Shown here in pieces: positions 23,137 through 30,944 of a DNA stretch of 53,179 nucleotides. The position numbers and the translations under genes are program-made. How positions within the stretch are numbered: the stretch's first letter is position 1; every line of letters begins with the position of its first letter. Source of the DNA: Christensenella sp. UBA5327. Its GTDB lineage: Bacteria > Bacillota > Clostridia > Christensenellales > Aristaeellaceae. Where the stretch lies: NCBI GenBank assembly GCA_002411105.1, contig DHQX01000020.1, positions 382 through 53,560 of the forward strand. Reading direction: 5' to 3'. The notes beneath the pieces were generated by a model that was given only the letters and a program-made list of their open reading frames with translations, did no database searches and was not told where the DNA came from.

Positions 23137-23168
23137 CGGGGAAAGCGCCTTTGTCAGGACAAAGGCGC
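23137..23168 (-). terminator. Terminator of the murB-whiA operon
   Basis: A perfect 11-bp palindrome (23145-23155 with 23158-23168, 2-nt gap) overlaps the stop of the HPr-like gene and is followed on the minus strand by TTTCCCCGC. Confidence 0.7.
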
Positions 23169-23426
23169 GGGGGTTTGGCCGGCCAGGAGCGTAGCCAGGT
23201 GCTCTGCCGCCTGGTGTTCATCCACGCCGTCCACCACCAGGGTCACCTCCCGCTCCCGTTCCCGGGCCAGGGCCATCAGCCCCAGGAGGGACTTGCCGTT
23301 ATAGGTTTTGGCCCCCTGCCGGATGAGCACGCGCACCTGATACTGCCCTGCGGCATCCGCCAGGCTTTTTAAGCGCAGGGGGGAAAACGGCAGTTCCCCG
23401 CCCAGGACGATCTGCCGGGTGATCAT
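23154..23426 (-). CDS. HPr-like protein lacking the phospho-histidine (Crh-like)
   Basis: A 90-residue protein with the HPr fold pattern. The loop around the regulatory serine is kept (NGKSLLGLMAL, Ser46), as are the C-terminal strand and helix (VTLVVDGVDEHQAAEHLATLL). The PTS active-site segment GxHARPA is replaced by ELPFSPLRL, so position 15 is Ser rather than His. It cannot relay phosphate in sugar uptake. Like Crh of Bacillus, it could act as a Ser46-phosphorylated CcpA co-regulator; that role is inferred. It follows whiA by 20 bases, the place crh holds in Bacillus. The RBS is AGAAAGGCGG. Confidence 0.85.
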   Translation of the reverse strand: MITRQIVLGGELPFSPLRLKSLADAAGQYQVRVLIRQGAKTYNGKSLLGLMALAREREREVTLVVDGVDEHQAAEHLATLLAGQTPAPLS

Positions 23427-23446
23427 GGAAACACCGCCTTTCTGCG

Positions 23447-24403
23447 TTATTGACCGGGGGTATGATCCCGGGCTTCCTCCGCCAGTTTCATCAGCCTGCG
23501 CATCCGGTGCTGCACGCCGGATTTGCCCAGGGGAGGCCTGAGCATCTGGCCCAGCTCCTCCAGGCTGGCCTCGGGGTTGGCCAGGCGCAGCCGGGCCAGA
23601 GCCTCCAGCTCATCGCTCAGCGCCGTCAGCCCCCGGGCCAGGGAAATCCGCTCAATGGTGGCGGTCTGCCGGGTGGCGGCGGTGAGCTGGCGTCCCAGGT
23701 TGCCCTGGTCACAGTTGAAGGCGCGGATGGCGTCCGCCTTCAGGCTCTTCTCCGCCCGGTCATTCTCAAAGGACAACACCGCCCGGGCGGCCTCCATGAG
23801 CTTGAGCAACTCCGATATTTCGTCCCCGTCCTTCAGGTAGACAATGCCCTGGCCGCGGCGGCGGCTGATCTTCCCCGCCAGGCCCAAATGGCTCATCACC
23901 CGCTGGAGATGGCGGGCGGCGGCCTCGTCGGGCAGCACCCACTCCGCGTGGTAGCGCCTGCGCGGGGCCGCGATAAAGCCTGATGCCAGGAAGGCCCCCC
24001 GGATATACGCCCTGCGGCAGCAGGCACGCCGGGTCACCTGGCGGGAGGGGGTGCGGAACACCTCTTCGCCCTCATCGGTTGTCACCAGCATCCCCTGGTC
24101 GGTCAGCACCCGGCGGCTGTCCTGGTGGCTCAGCGCCAAAAGATACAGCCGGCGCGTGCCAAAGCGCTTTTCCACCAGCATCCGGGTCTTCTCCTGCACG
24201 GCCCCGGTCCTGCGCAACAGCAGCAGGATGCGCCTGAGCACAGCGGGGTTTTCCGTGCGGTAACGCAGGGAGAAACCCTTGCCGCCGGCCACCGCCAGGA
24301 GGGAGGCCCCCCGGGTGAGGGCGGTCAGTTCCGCCCGGGCGCAGCACTCCTTTTCCAGGGGAACGGCCACCAGCTCCGCCTTGACCTCCTGGGTGAAGCT
24401 CAT
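23447..24403 (-). CDS. whiA: Sporulation/division regulator WhiA
   Basis: A 318-residue DNA-binding protein, found across Gram-positive bacteria, that in Bacillus influences cell division and chromosome segregation and in Streptomyces controls sporulation septation. The N-terminal LAGLIDADG-like domain starts MSFTQEVKAELVAVP, and its second half carries RRAYIRGAFLASGFI. The C-terminal helix-turn-helix domain includes AIRAFNCDQGNLGRQLTAATRQ and NPEASLEELGQMLRPPLGKSGVQHRMRRL. Its ATG overlaps the murB stop (ATGA). The usual rapZ and yvcK neighbours are absent from this locus. Confidence 0.95.
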   Translation of the reverse strand: MSFTQEVKAELVAVPLEKECCARAELTALTRGASLLAVAGGKGFSLRYRTENPAVLRRILLLLRRTGAVQEKTRMLVEKRFGTRRLYLLALSHQDSRRVLTDQGMLVTTDEGEEVFRTPSRQVTRRACCRRAYIRGAFLASGFIAAPRRRYHAEWVLPDEAAARHLQRVMSHLGLAGKISRRRGQGIVYLKDGDEISELLKLMEAARAVLSFENDRAEKSLKADAIRAFNCDQGNLGRQLTAATRQTATIERISLARGLTALSDELEALARLRLANPEASLEELGQMLRPPLGKSGVQHRMRRLMKLAEEARDHTPGQ

Positions 24404-25317
24404 GGCGCGGGGCTTTCATCGATGATGCGCACCTCCGGCTCCAGCATCACGCCGAACTGCTCCTGCACCCGCTGCTGCACCTGGGCCTTGAGCGCCAGGA
24501 AATCCGCTGTGGTGGCCTCCCCAGTGTTGATGAGGAAGCCCGCGTGCTTCTCGCTCACCTGGGCGCCGCCCACCGTGAGCCCTTTAAGCCCGGCCTGCTC
24601 GATGAGCGCGCCGGCAAAAAGCCCGGCTGGGCGCTTGAAAAAGGAACCGGCAGAGGGGTAGGTGAGGGGTTGTTTCTCCCGCCTGCACTCCTGATACTCC
24701 CGCATCTGCTGGTACAGGTCCTCCTTGTGCCCGGGGGCAAGTCGCATCTCCGCCCCCAGCACCACCAGGCCTTCCTCCATCATCCGGCTGTGGCGGTAGC
24801 CGTACTGGGCCTGGCTGACGCTCACCGTCAGGCGCTTGCCGGAAGGGTCCAGGCAGTCCAGGAAGGTGATCACCTGGGCCATCTCCCCGCCAAAGGCGCC
24901 CGCGTTCATGTAGGCGCCCCCGCCCAGGGAGCCGGGGATGCCAGCCGCAAAGGTGAGGCCGGCCAGGTCCCGGTCGGCGGCGAAATAGGCCAGCGCCTTG
25001 AGGGTCACCCCTGCCTGGGCGCGCACCCGGTTACCCACCGCGCTCATCCTGGCGAAGTGCTCTCCCAGGTGGATCACCAGCCCGTCAAAGCCTGCGTCTG
25101 AAATCAGCAGGTTTGACCCGCAGCCCATCACCAGCGTGGGGATGCCCAGCCGCCTGGCCAGGCCCAGCGCCTGGGCGATCTCCTCTTCATCCCGGGCGTC
25201 CAGCAGCCATGCGGCTGGCCCCCCGGTTTTGATGGTAGTGAAGCGGGACAGCGGCGCTTGCGCCTCAAAACGGTCCTGACATAAGGCCTGCCAGGCCGCG
25301 CGATCTTCCCTTGTCAT
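24400..25317 (-). CDS. murB: UDP-N-acetylenolpyruvoylglucosamine reductase
   Basis: A 305-residue FAD-dependent cytosolic enzyme that uses NADPH to reduce UDP-GlcNAc-enolpyruvate to UDP-MurNAc, an early step of peptidoglycan synthesis. FAD-binding motifs are TIKTGGPA, GCGSNLLISDAGF and AAGIPGSLGGGAYMNAGAFGGEM. The catalytic serine region is YPSAGSFFKRP and the C-terminal Glu motif is LEPEVRII. The short YGYRHS region marks the type II enzymes of Firmicutes. The RBS is CTGGAGG. It is the first gene of the murB-whiA-HPr-like operon. Confidence 0.97.
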   Translation of the reverse strand: MTREDRAAWQALCQDRFEAQAPLSRFTTIKTGGPAAWLLDARDEEEIAQALGLARRLGIPTLVMGCGSNLLISDAGFDGLVIHLGEHFARMSAVGNRVRAQAGVTLKALAYFAADRDLAGLTFAAGIPGSLGGGAYMNAGAFGGEMAQVITFLDCLDPSGKRLTVSVSQAQYGYRHSRMMEEGLVVLGAEMRLAPGHKEDLYQQMREYQECRREKQPLTYPSAGSFFKRPAGLFAGALIEQAGLKGLTVGGAQVSEKHAGFLINTGEATTADFLALKAQVQQRVQEQFGVMLEPEVRIIDESPAP

Positions 25318-25338
25318 GGATATCCTCCAGTTGGCGTG

Positions 25339-25367
25339 ATTATAACATGTGTGATTTGTGAAAACAA
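25339..25367 (-). promoter_or_regulatory. Promoter of the murB operon
   Basis: On the minus strand TTGTTT (25367-25362), a 17-bp spacer and TATAAT (25344-25339). The -35 lies inside the T-tail and stem end of the terminator of the upstream DUF6320 gene. Confidence 0.75.
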
Positions 25368-25396
25368 GCGCCTTTTACTACATGAACAGGCGCTTG
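25361..25396 (-). terminator. Terminator of the acyltransferase trio
   Basis: On the minus strand an 8-bp stem CAAGCGCC/GGCGCTTG (25396-25389 with 25372-25365) is followed by TTTT. The stop of the DUF6320 gene lies in the loop, and the tail doubles as the -35 of the murB promoter. Confidence 0.65.
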
Positions 25397-26082
25397 CGCA
25401 CCTCTTCCTTCAGCAGCTTGTTTTGCTCAAGGCCTGCCAGCATCAGCGCGATCACCGCGATGGGGATGGCGCCATAGACCGACCAGCCCAGGCGCACCTG
25501 CCCCCAGATATGCAGGTCGATAATGATCTCAAGGCCGATGAGCATCAGCGCCGTCAGCGCCGCGGCGATGGCCATCCGGTAGAGGCGCTTGAACTCAAGC
25601 CGCCTGAGCGCCAGGATGGCCCCCAGCGTCATGATCCCAAGCAGGGTGATCACCGGCAGCACCAGGCTCAAATACCACGAGATGCCCCCCGTCATCCAGG
25701 CCACCAGCAGCAAAAAGCCCAGCAGCGCCAGCACATCCACCACGATGTAGGCATAAGGGCTTTTGAAGCGGAACAGCACCGGGAAGGCGAAAAAGCAGTA
25801 GCTCATCACCAGGGCCCCCACCACATAGGGCGACCAGGAGGTGCCGCCGTCAATGAGGTCAATGAGCAGCACGATCAGGATGGGGATCATGAGGAACACC
25901 AAGGACAATTGCCGGGCATAGCCCCGGTCCAGCCGGCTGATGGCTTCCTCAATGGCCTGGGGGTGGGAGGAGGCAGCCACATCACACACCGGCTGGTTGG
26001 GGTTGTTGACCGGGGTGGCGCACAAAGGGCACTTGGGCTCGCCAGCCGCCAGCCTCACCCCGCATTCCACGCAGTATGACAT
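25378..26082 (-). CDS. DUF6320-family membrane protein with N-terminal zinc ribbon
   Basis: A 234-residue membrane protein. A zinc ribbon (CVEC ... CPLC, residues about 4-21) is followed by a short linker and about six membrane segments from about residue 58 to 215. The C-terminus is basic and cytosolic. The arrangement and the neighbours fit DUF6320, a family I know from similar three-gene clusters with a condensation-type acyltransferase and an alpha/beta hydrolase. Its function is unknown. The ATG directly follows the stop of the acyltransferase gene (TAGATG). It is the last gene of the operon. Confidence 0.78.
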   Translation of the reverse strand: MSYCVECGVRLAAGEPKCPLCATPVNNPNQPVCDVAASSHPQAIEEAISRLDRGYARQLSLVFLMIPILIVLLIDLIDGGTSWSPYVVGALVMSYCFFAFPVLFRFKSPYAYIVVDVLALLGFLLLVAWMTGGISWYLSLVLPVITLLGIMTLGAILALRRLEFKRLYRMAIAAALTALMLIGLEIIIDLHIWGQVRLGWSVYGAIPIAVIALMLAGLEQNKLLKEEVRKRLFM

Positions 26083-27375
26083 CTATTCCCTCCAGTTGCT
26101 TTCGATCAATACCGGCACGCCAAGCTGGACGAGCTGGGTGAAAAACACCCGCTCAACCACCGTGTCCCGGATGGTTTTGGTAAAGTTGATGGCGGTGCTG
26201 CCGCAGGCTGACACCACCGCGCAGGCCAGCGGCGTGCGCTTGGCGGCGCCCAGCAGCAGCTCCACCCGCTCGCAGTGGGCTTCCATCTCGGGGGGCATCC
26301 TGATCAGCCCCAGGTTTGACAGCGTGCTTGTCATATAACTCTCCCCGGTGGCCCGGTACATGAACTTCAGCACCGCGGTTTTGATAAACAGCGGGAACAC
26401 CCTGAGCAGCCAGTTGCGCTCCGCCTTCACATTGGCGGAAAACCGGGCGTTGACCAAGGGTTCCAGGGTTTCCAGCCCCATGGTGTGGCCCACAAGCGAT
26501 ATGAGCTCCTCCAGGCTGTACTCGCCATAGTCGGTGTACACCGGCACATTGATGTAGGAGGAGAAGTTGCGCAGGGTGGCCGTGGGGTAGAAGCGCCTGA
26601 GGTTCACCGGCAAGGACAGCTTCACCGGTCTTTTTCCAGGCCTCCGGGCCTTTTCCCGGGCCTTGATCAGGGAAAACAGGAACAGCGCCGCCATCAGGCT
26701 GTTGACCGAGCAGCCCTTTTCCCTGGCCAGGGCGCTGAGCTTGTCGGTGGGGAGGATGCCGGTGGTGATGTTGAGGTACCCCGGTTTTTCCCTGACCCCG
26801 CCCAAATGCCAGGCCGTGTCCTCCCGCCTGGGCCTGACCGCGTCTCTGGCATAGCGCAAAAAGGCGTCCTCCCACTCTCCCTTGTGGGGCTCGTCCCTGG
26901 TGTCCAGAATCAGCGGTGCCTCGGGAATGCGGATGCCGTACTTGAGCCAGAGGTATTCCGCCGTCAGCGTCAGCAGAAAGGTCATCCCGCCGGTGCCGTC
27001 GGTCAGCGCGTGGAACACCTCCAGGGCAATGCGCCTGTCAAAACTGCGCACCCGGAAGAGGAAGCCGCCGTTTTCCTTCAGGTCGATGGGCAGCATGGGG
27101 TTCCTGGCGTCGGGCTGCACGGCGGGCTGGGTTTCATGCCAGTCAAAATAGTACCAGAACAGCCCCCGCTTCAGCCGGTAGGACAGCAGGGGCACCCGCT
27201 TGACCAATTGCCGCAGCGCCTTTTGCAAAACAGCTTCGTCAATGGGCTCCTTGAGCGTGATGGACACGCGGAAAAGGGCCATCCATTTGCGGGACCGGGC
27301 AGCCGGATAGATCTTGGCGGCGTTGTCCAGCCGCAGCCAGCTGGGGGAGGGCCTTTTCCTGCGCCGGCTGCTCAC
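26083..27375 (-). CDS. Condensation-domain / alcohol acetyltransferase-like acyltransferase
   Basis: A 430-residue protein of the BAHD/condensation/wax-synthase superfamily. It starts WLRLDNAAKIYPAARSRKWMALFRVSITL, the usual opening of this group. The catalytic motif HxxxDG is FHALTDGTGG (His and Asp present), and the second domain has LPVNLRRFYPTATLRNFSSYI. Such enzymes move an acyl group from a CoA or carrier thioester to an alcohol or amine. The substrate is unknown. It overlaps the alpha/beta hydrolase gene by 4 nt (ATGA) and abuts DUF6320, so the three are co-translated. Confidence 0.8.
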   Translation of the reverse strand: MSSRRRKRPSPSWLRLDNAAKIYPAARSRKWMALFRVSITLKEPIDEAVLQKALRQLVKRVPLLSYRLKRGLFWYYFDWHETQPAVQPDARNPMLPIDLKENGGFLFRVRSFDRRIALEVFHALTDGTGGMTFLLTLTAEYLWLKYGIRIPEAPLILDTRDEPHKGEWEDAFLRYARDAVRPRREDTAWHLGGVREKPGYLNITTGILPTDKLSALAREKGCSVNSLMAALFLFSLIKAREKARRPGKRPVKLSLPVNLRRFYPTATLRNFSSYINVPVYTDYGEYSLEELISLVGHTMGLETLEPLVNARFSANVKAERNWLLRVFPLFIKTAVLKFMYRATGESYMTSTLSNLGLIRMPPEMEAHCERVELLLGAAKRTPLACAVVSACGSTAINFTKTIRDTVVERVFFTQLVQLGVPVLIESNWRE

Positions 27376-28265
27376 GGCTTTGCTGCCTTTCCGTCAAGGA
27401 AATCCCGCGCCAGGGCCTGGGCCTCCCGGGCCTCGGGTACCGGGTAGAGGGGGTAGACATGCCACATCCCCTCCTCCACATGGGTCATGCAGGGGATGCC
27501 CGCCTGGTCAAGGCCCTGGGCCAGGCGCCGGGTATCCGCCAGCAGGATTTCGTCCCCGCCTGTGATGATCAGGCTTTCAGGCAGGCCCTCAAAATCCCCG
27601 AACACCGGGGAGACGTAGGGGTCCCTGGCCGGATGCCCGGCCAGGTACATATCGGCTGACTGGGCGATGCTGGCCCGGGAGAGCACCGGGTCCTTCTCCG
27701 GCTTTTCGTCCGGTTCCGGCCGGATGCTCAAGTCCCCCCACGGGGAGATGGCCACCAGCTGGCGGGGCATGGGCAGCCCCTCATCCCGGATGCGCATGGC
27801 CAGGCTGAAGCAAAGCCCCCCGCCAGCCGATTCCCCCACCAGGGCAGTGTCCTCAGCCTTAAAGCGGGTGAGCAGGAAGCGGTAGGCTGCCATGGCGTCA
27901 TCCAGCGCCGCCGGGAAGGGGTTTTCCGGCGCCAGCCGGTATGCCAGGCACAGGGCGGCGCGCCCGGTGTCCAGGGCCAGCATGCTGCCAAAGCCCTGGG
28001 CATAGTCCAGGGTGCCAGCGGTGAAAGCGCCGCCATGCAGGTACAAAATGGCCTTGCGCACCGTGCCCGAAAGCGGAAAAACCCAGGCGGCCTCACATTT
28101 GCCCAGATCCTCCCGGCAGGTCACCACCTGCCCGGCCTTCACCCGCGCGCCCAGGGCGGCCAGGCCGTCCTGCAAGCGGCGCATGGTCTCCAGGTCCATG
28201 TTGTTCAGCAGCGGGTTGAGCAGGCTGATCTGGGCTTTCATCAGGGTGCTGATGACGCTTGGCAT
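27372..28265 (-). CDS. Alpha/beta hydrolase (hormone-sensitive-lipase-like esterase)
   Basis: A 297-residue esterase. The oxyanion motif HGGAF, nucleophile elbow VGESAGGG, acid residue in ITGGDEILL and catalytic His in GMWHVYPLYP are all present and in family order. AYRLAPENPFPAALDDAMAAY is a strong signature of the HSL family. No signal peptide was seen; an N-terminal helix may lie at the membrane. It is the first gene of the trio with the acyltransferase and DUF6320, which suggests acyl ester synthesis and hydrolysis on a shared substrate. The RBS is AAGGAAGG, and a TATAAT (28336-28331, minus) without a good -35 lies upstream. Confidence 0.87.
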   Translation of the reverse strand: MPSVISTLMKAQISLLNPLLNNMDLETMRRLQDGLAALGARVKAGQVVTCREDLGKCEAAWVFPLSGTVRKAILYLHGGAFTAGTLDYAQGFGSMLALDTGRAALCLAYRLAPENPFPAALDDAMAAYRFLLTRFKAEDTALVGESAGGGLCFSLAMRIRDEGLPMPRQLVAISPWGDLSIRPEPDEKPEKDPVLSRASIAQSADMYLAGHPARDPYVSPVFGDFEGLPESLIITGGDEILLADTRRLAQGLDQAGIPCMTHVEEGMWHVYPLYPVPEAREAQALARDFLDGKAAKP

Positions 28266-28386
28266 AGGCAGTCTTCCTTCCTTTGGCGGGGATACGCCCG
28301 CATTCAGGTGATTCTCACGAATTCACTGGTATTATACCACAGCAGCCTCTGCGCCCTGGATGCCGATGGGACAAACCGGCCACGGC

Positions 28387-28421
28387 GAAACAGAAAGCGG
28401 AGCCGCGGCTGCGGCCCCGCT
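28387..28421 (-). terminator. Terminator after pcp
   Basis: On the minus strand an 11-bp stem with one G-U pair (28421-28411 with 28406-28396), loop AGCC, is followed by TTTCTGTTT. Confidence 0.78.
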
Positions 28422-28438
28422 TGGCTGTCAATGGGATA

Positions 28439-29083
28439 TCAGTGTTCCTTGCCGCCAATGGCGGTGATATCCTCCTGGTTGTTCTGGATGGCCGTGATGG
28501 CCACCTCAATGCCCAGGGCGATGTCTGCCGTGCTCAGGCTGGGCGCGGGCACCGCCCGGCGGGCGGTCTGCTCCGGAATGAAGGGCACGTGCATAAACCC
28601 GCCCCGCGCCTGGGGGTACTGGGTGTTAAGCGCGTGGAGCAGGCCATACATCAGGTGGTTGCACACAAAGGTGCCGGCGGTGTTGCTGACAGCAGCGGGC
28701 AGCCCGGCATCCCGCATGGCCTCCACCATGGCCTTGATGGGCAGGGTGGTGAAGTAGGCCGGGGCCCCCTCCGGCTCAATGGGCTGGTCGATGGGCTGGT
28801 TGCCCTTGTTGTCCGGGATGCGGGCATCGTCCAGGTTGATGGCCACCCGCTCGGGTGTGAGTTCAAACCGCCCCCCCGCCTGGCCGATGCACAAGACCGC
28901 GTCAGGCTGGTGCTTTTCAAGCCCCGCCTTTAGGACGCTGATGGCCTCGCCAAACACCGTGGGCACCTCCAGCTTGATCACCTCGACCCCGCCCACCCGG
29001 TCGGGCACGCGTTTAACCGCCTCCAGGGCGGGGTTCACCTTCTCCCCGCCAAAGGGGTCAAAGGCTGTGAGCAGCAGTTTCAT
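28439..29083 (-). CDS. pcp: Pyroglutamyl-peptidase I
   Basis: A 214-residue cytosolic cysteine peptidase (C15) that removes N-terminal pyroglutamate (5-oxoproline) from peptides. Motifs are LLTAFDPFGGEKVNPA, the Glu region ELTPERVAINLDDARIPDNKG, the catalytic Cys in AVSNTAGTFVCNHLMYG and the His in GFMHVPFIPEQ. The ATG at 29083 follows GGAGGT at 7 nt; the upstream in-frame start at 29101 is less likely. It is the third gene of an operon with the DUF969/DUF979 membrane pair. Confidence 0.96.
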   Translation of the reverse strand: MKLLLTAFDPFGGEKVNPALEAVKRVPDRVGGVEVIKLEVPTVFGEAISVLKAGLEKHQPDAVLCIGQAGGRFELTPERVAINLDDARIPDNKGNQPIDQPIEPEGAPAYFTTLPIKAMVEAMRDAGLPAAVSNTAGTFVCNHLMYGLLHALNTQYPQARGGFMHVPFIPEQTARRAVPAPSLSTADIALGIEVAITAIQNNQEDITAIGGKEH

Positions 29084-29102
29084 AAGCTTACCTCCCGTCA
29101 AA

Positions 29103-30062
29103 TCAGAACGCCAGCAGATACATCAGGATGATGTGCACCGCCAGCATCACCAGGGCAAAGGGCGCCTGGGACTTGATGATGACATACTTGTCGTTGGTTT
29201 CAAGCAGGGCCGCCGGCATGATGTTGAAGTTGGCGGCCATGGGCGTCATGAGGGTGCCGCAGTAGCCGGCGGTGAGGCCCAACGCGCCCACGATGATGGG
29301 GTTTGCGCCCTGGGCGATCAGGAAGGGGATGCCGATGCCCACCGTGATCACCGAGAAGGCCGCGAAGCCGTTGCCCATGATGATGGTGAACAGCGCCATG
29401 GAGATGCAGTACACCGCCACCGCGATCAGCTTGCTGCCCTCGGGGATGATGGCCTGAACCCCGTTGGCGATGACCGTGCCCACGCCAGCGGCGGTAAACA
29501 GCGCGCCCAGCGCCGCTAAAAGCTGGGGCAGGATGCCCACGGTGCCCACGTTGTCCATCAGGCGCGCGCCGTCCTTGGGGACGTATTTGGGGTTAACCCG
29601 GGTGACCAGGAAGGTGACCACAAGCGCCACCAGGGCTGAAGCGCCAATGGCGTTGTTGGCGCCCAGGTCCTTCCAGAAGGTGGCGATCAGCACCGCGGCC
29701 AGCGCCAGCACCAGGGCCGGGAGAAAGACCTTGTAGCGCAGCTTGTCGGCGTTTTTGCGGGTTTCCTCGGCGCTGGGCACATCGCTTTGGCTGGGTTTCA
29801 CCTGGCGGGCGCCGGTCAAAAGCGCAATGGCCACCACGGCGATGCCGGTGATGAACTTGGGCAGGTAGGGGCCCGCAATAAAGGTGAAGGCCAGGATGAA
29901 CCAGAAAGCGGCCGTCATAAGTCGGGAACTGTGATTCTTATCCCTCAGGGCTTTTACCCCCACCAGGATAAAGACGATGCCGATGATGATGTAGAAAAAC
30001 TCCGCCACGGTTTTTGACAGGCCCCAGCTGGCGATTTCATTGATGTTCAGAATGCTGTCCAT
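29103..30062 (-). CDS. DUF979-family membrane protein
   Basis: A 319-residue integral membrane protein with about nine or ten helices. The conserved-looking core is DNVGTVGILPQLLAALGALFTAAGVG and GLTAGYCGTLMTPMAANFNIMPAALL. DUF979 always pairs with DUF969, and the two have been proposed as a transporter. Proximity to pcp suggests uptake of 5-oxoproline or pyroglutamyl peptides, which I treat as inference. A GTG at 30068 overlaps the upstream stop. The ATG at 30062 is better spaced from the G-rich RBS and is used here. Confidence 0.85.
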   Translation of the reverse strand: MDSILNINEIASWGLSKTVAEFFYIIIGIVFILVGVKALRDKNHSSRLMTAAFWFILAFTFIAGPYLPKFITGIAVVAIALLTGARQVKPSQSDVPSAEETRKNADKLRYKVFLPALVLALAAVLIATFWKDLGANNAIGASALVALVVTFLVTRVNPKYVPKDGARLMDNVGTVGILPQLLAALGALFTAAGVGTVIANGVQAIIPEGSKLIAVAVYCISMALFTIIMGNGFAAFSVITVGIGIPFLIAQGANPIIVGALGLTAGYCGTLMTPMAANFNIMPAALLETNDKYVIIKSQAPFALVMLAVHIILMYLLAF

Positions 30063-30064
30063 AC

Positions 30065-30745
30065 TCACTTACCCCCCTTGAGCACGCGCTCCTGCCTGCG
30101 GTCAAGCAGGTAGTTGTACATGACGCCCAGTATCACCGCCGCGCCAAAGATATACCAGCTGGCGCCGGAGATGTTCAGCGCATTGACATCCGTCAGGCCC
30201 TGCTCGTTGAGCGTGGACACAATCAGCAGCGTGCCTGAAGCACCCATGAAGCAGTTCTGGGCAAAGAAGTTGCCGAAATTCTCGTTGGCAGCCGCCATGC
30301 CCTTGATCTGGTCTTCGGTTTTGGTGGGAAGCGGGCCATACTTGGCCTGGGCGGCCGCCTGGGCCATGGGGTTGATGAGGGGGCGCACAAACTGGGGATG
30401 CCCGCCGATGCGCAGGGAAAAAGCGGCGGCAAAAGCGCGGATCACCAGATACAGGGACAGGATCTTGCCGGTGGTGGCATGCTTGATGCCCCGGATAAAG
30501 TCCACCGCCTTGTCCTTAAGCCCATAGCGCTCCAGGATGCCGATCACCGGAAGGGTCAGCACAAACAGGGTGGCCGTCCGGTTGGTGAGGAAGGAATTGC
30601 CCAGAGTGGTCAGGATTTCCATGGGGGTCATGCCCGCGACCAGGCCTGTGGCCAGCCCCGCCACCACCACCGTTGCGATGGTGTCCAGCTTCAGCGCAAA
30701 GCCCACCACAACGATCAGGACCCCGATGAGTTTCAGCACATCCAT
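30065..30745 (-). CDS. DUF969-family membrane protein
   Basis: A 226-residue membrane protein with about six helices, starting MDVLKLIGVLIVVVGFALKLDTIATV. The middle loop FAAAFSLRIGGHPQFVRPLINPMAQAAA and the segment ENFGNFFAQNCFMGASGTLLIVSTL match what I know of DUF969. It is the partner of DUF979 and the first gene of the operon with pcp. Its stop overlaps the DUF979 start region. The RBS is AAGGAGG. The upstream promoter is not clear. Confidence 0.85.
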   Translation of the reverse strand: MDVLKLIGVLIVVVGFALKLDTIATVVVAGLATGLVAGMTPMEILTTLGNSFLTNRTATLFVLTLPVIGILERYGLKDKAVDFIRGIKHATTGKILSLYLVIRAFAAAFSLRIGGHPQFVRPLINPMAQAAAQAKYGPLPTKTEDQIKGMAAANENFGNFFAQNCFMGASGTLLIVSTLNEQGLTDVNALNISGASWYIFGAAVILGVMYNYLLDRRQERVLKGGK

Positions 30746-30886
30746 AGTTCCAGAATCCTCCTTTTTCTATTGGTTGTCACCGCGGCCCGTCCAGCATAGC
30801 GCATAAAACAGTTTCAATCCAGACTTTTTTTGGCGGGGGGCTGTATTTGGCTTGTATCCACCTGACCCATGCGCACGCAGTCCCCC

Positions 30887-30915
30887 TTGACGCCCACTTT
30901 TCCGGACAGTATGAT
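30887..30915 (+). promoter_or_regulatory. Promoter of the M50-like gene
   Basis: TTGACG (30887-30892), a 17-bp spacer and TATGAT (30910-30915) lie 29 bases before the ATG. Confidence 0.72.
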
Positions 30916-30944
30916 AGCAGGCATTGCAAACGAAAGGGAACGGC

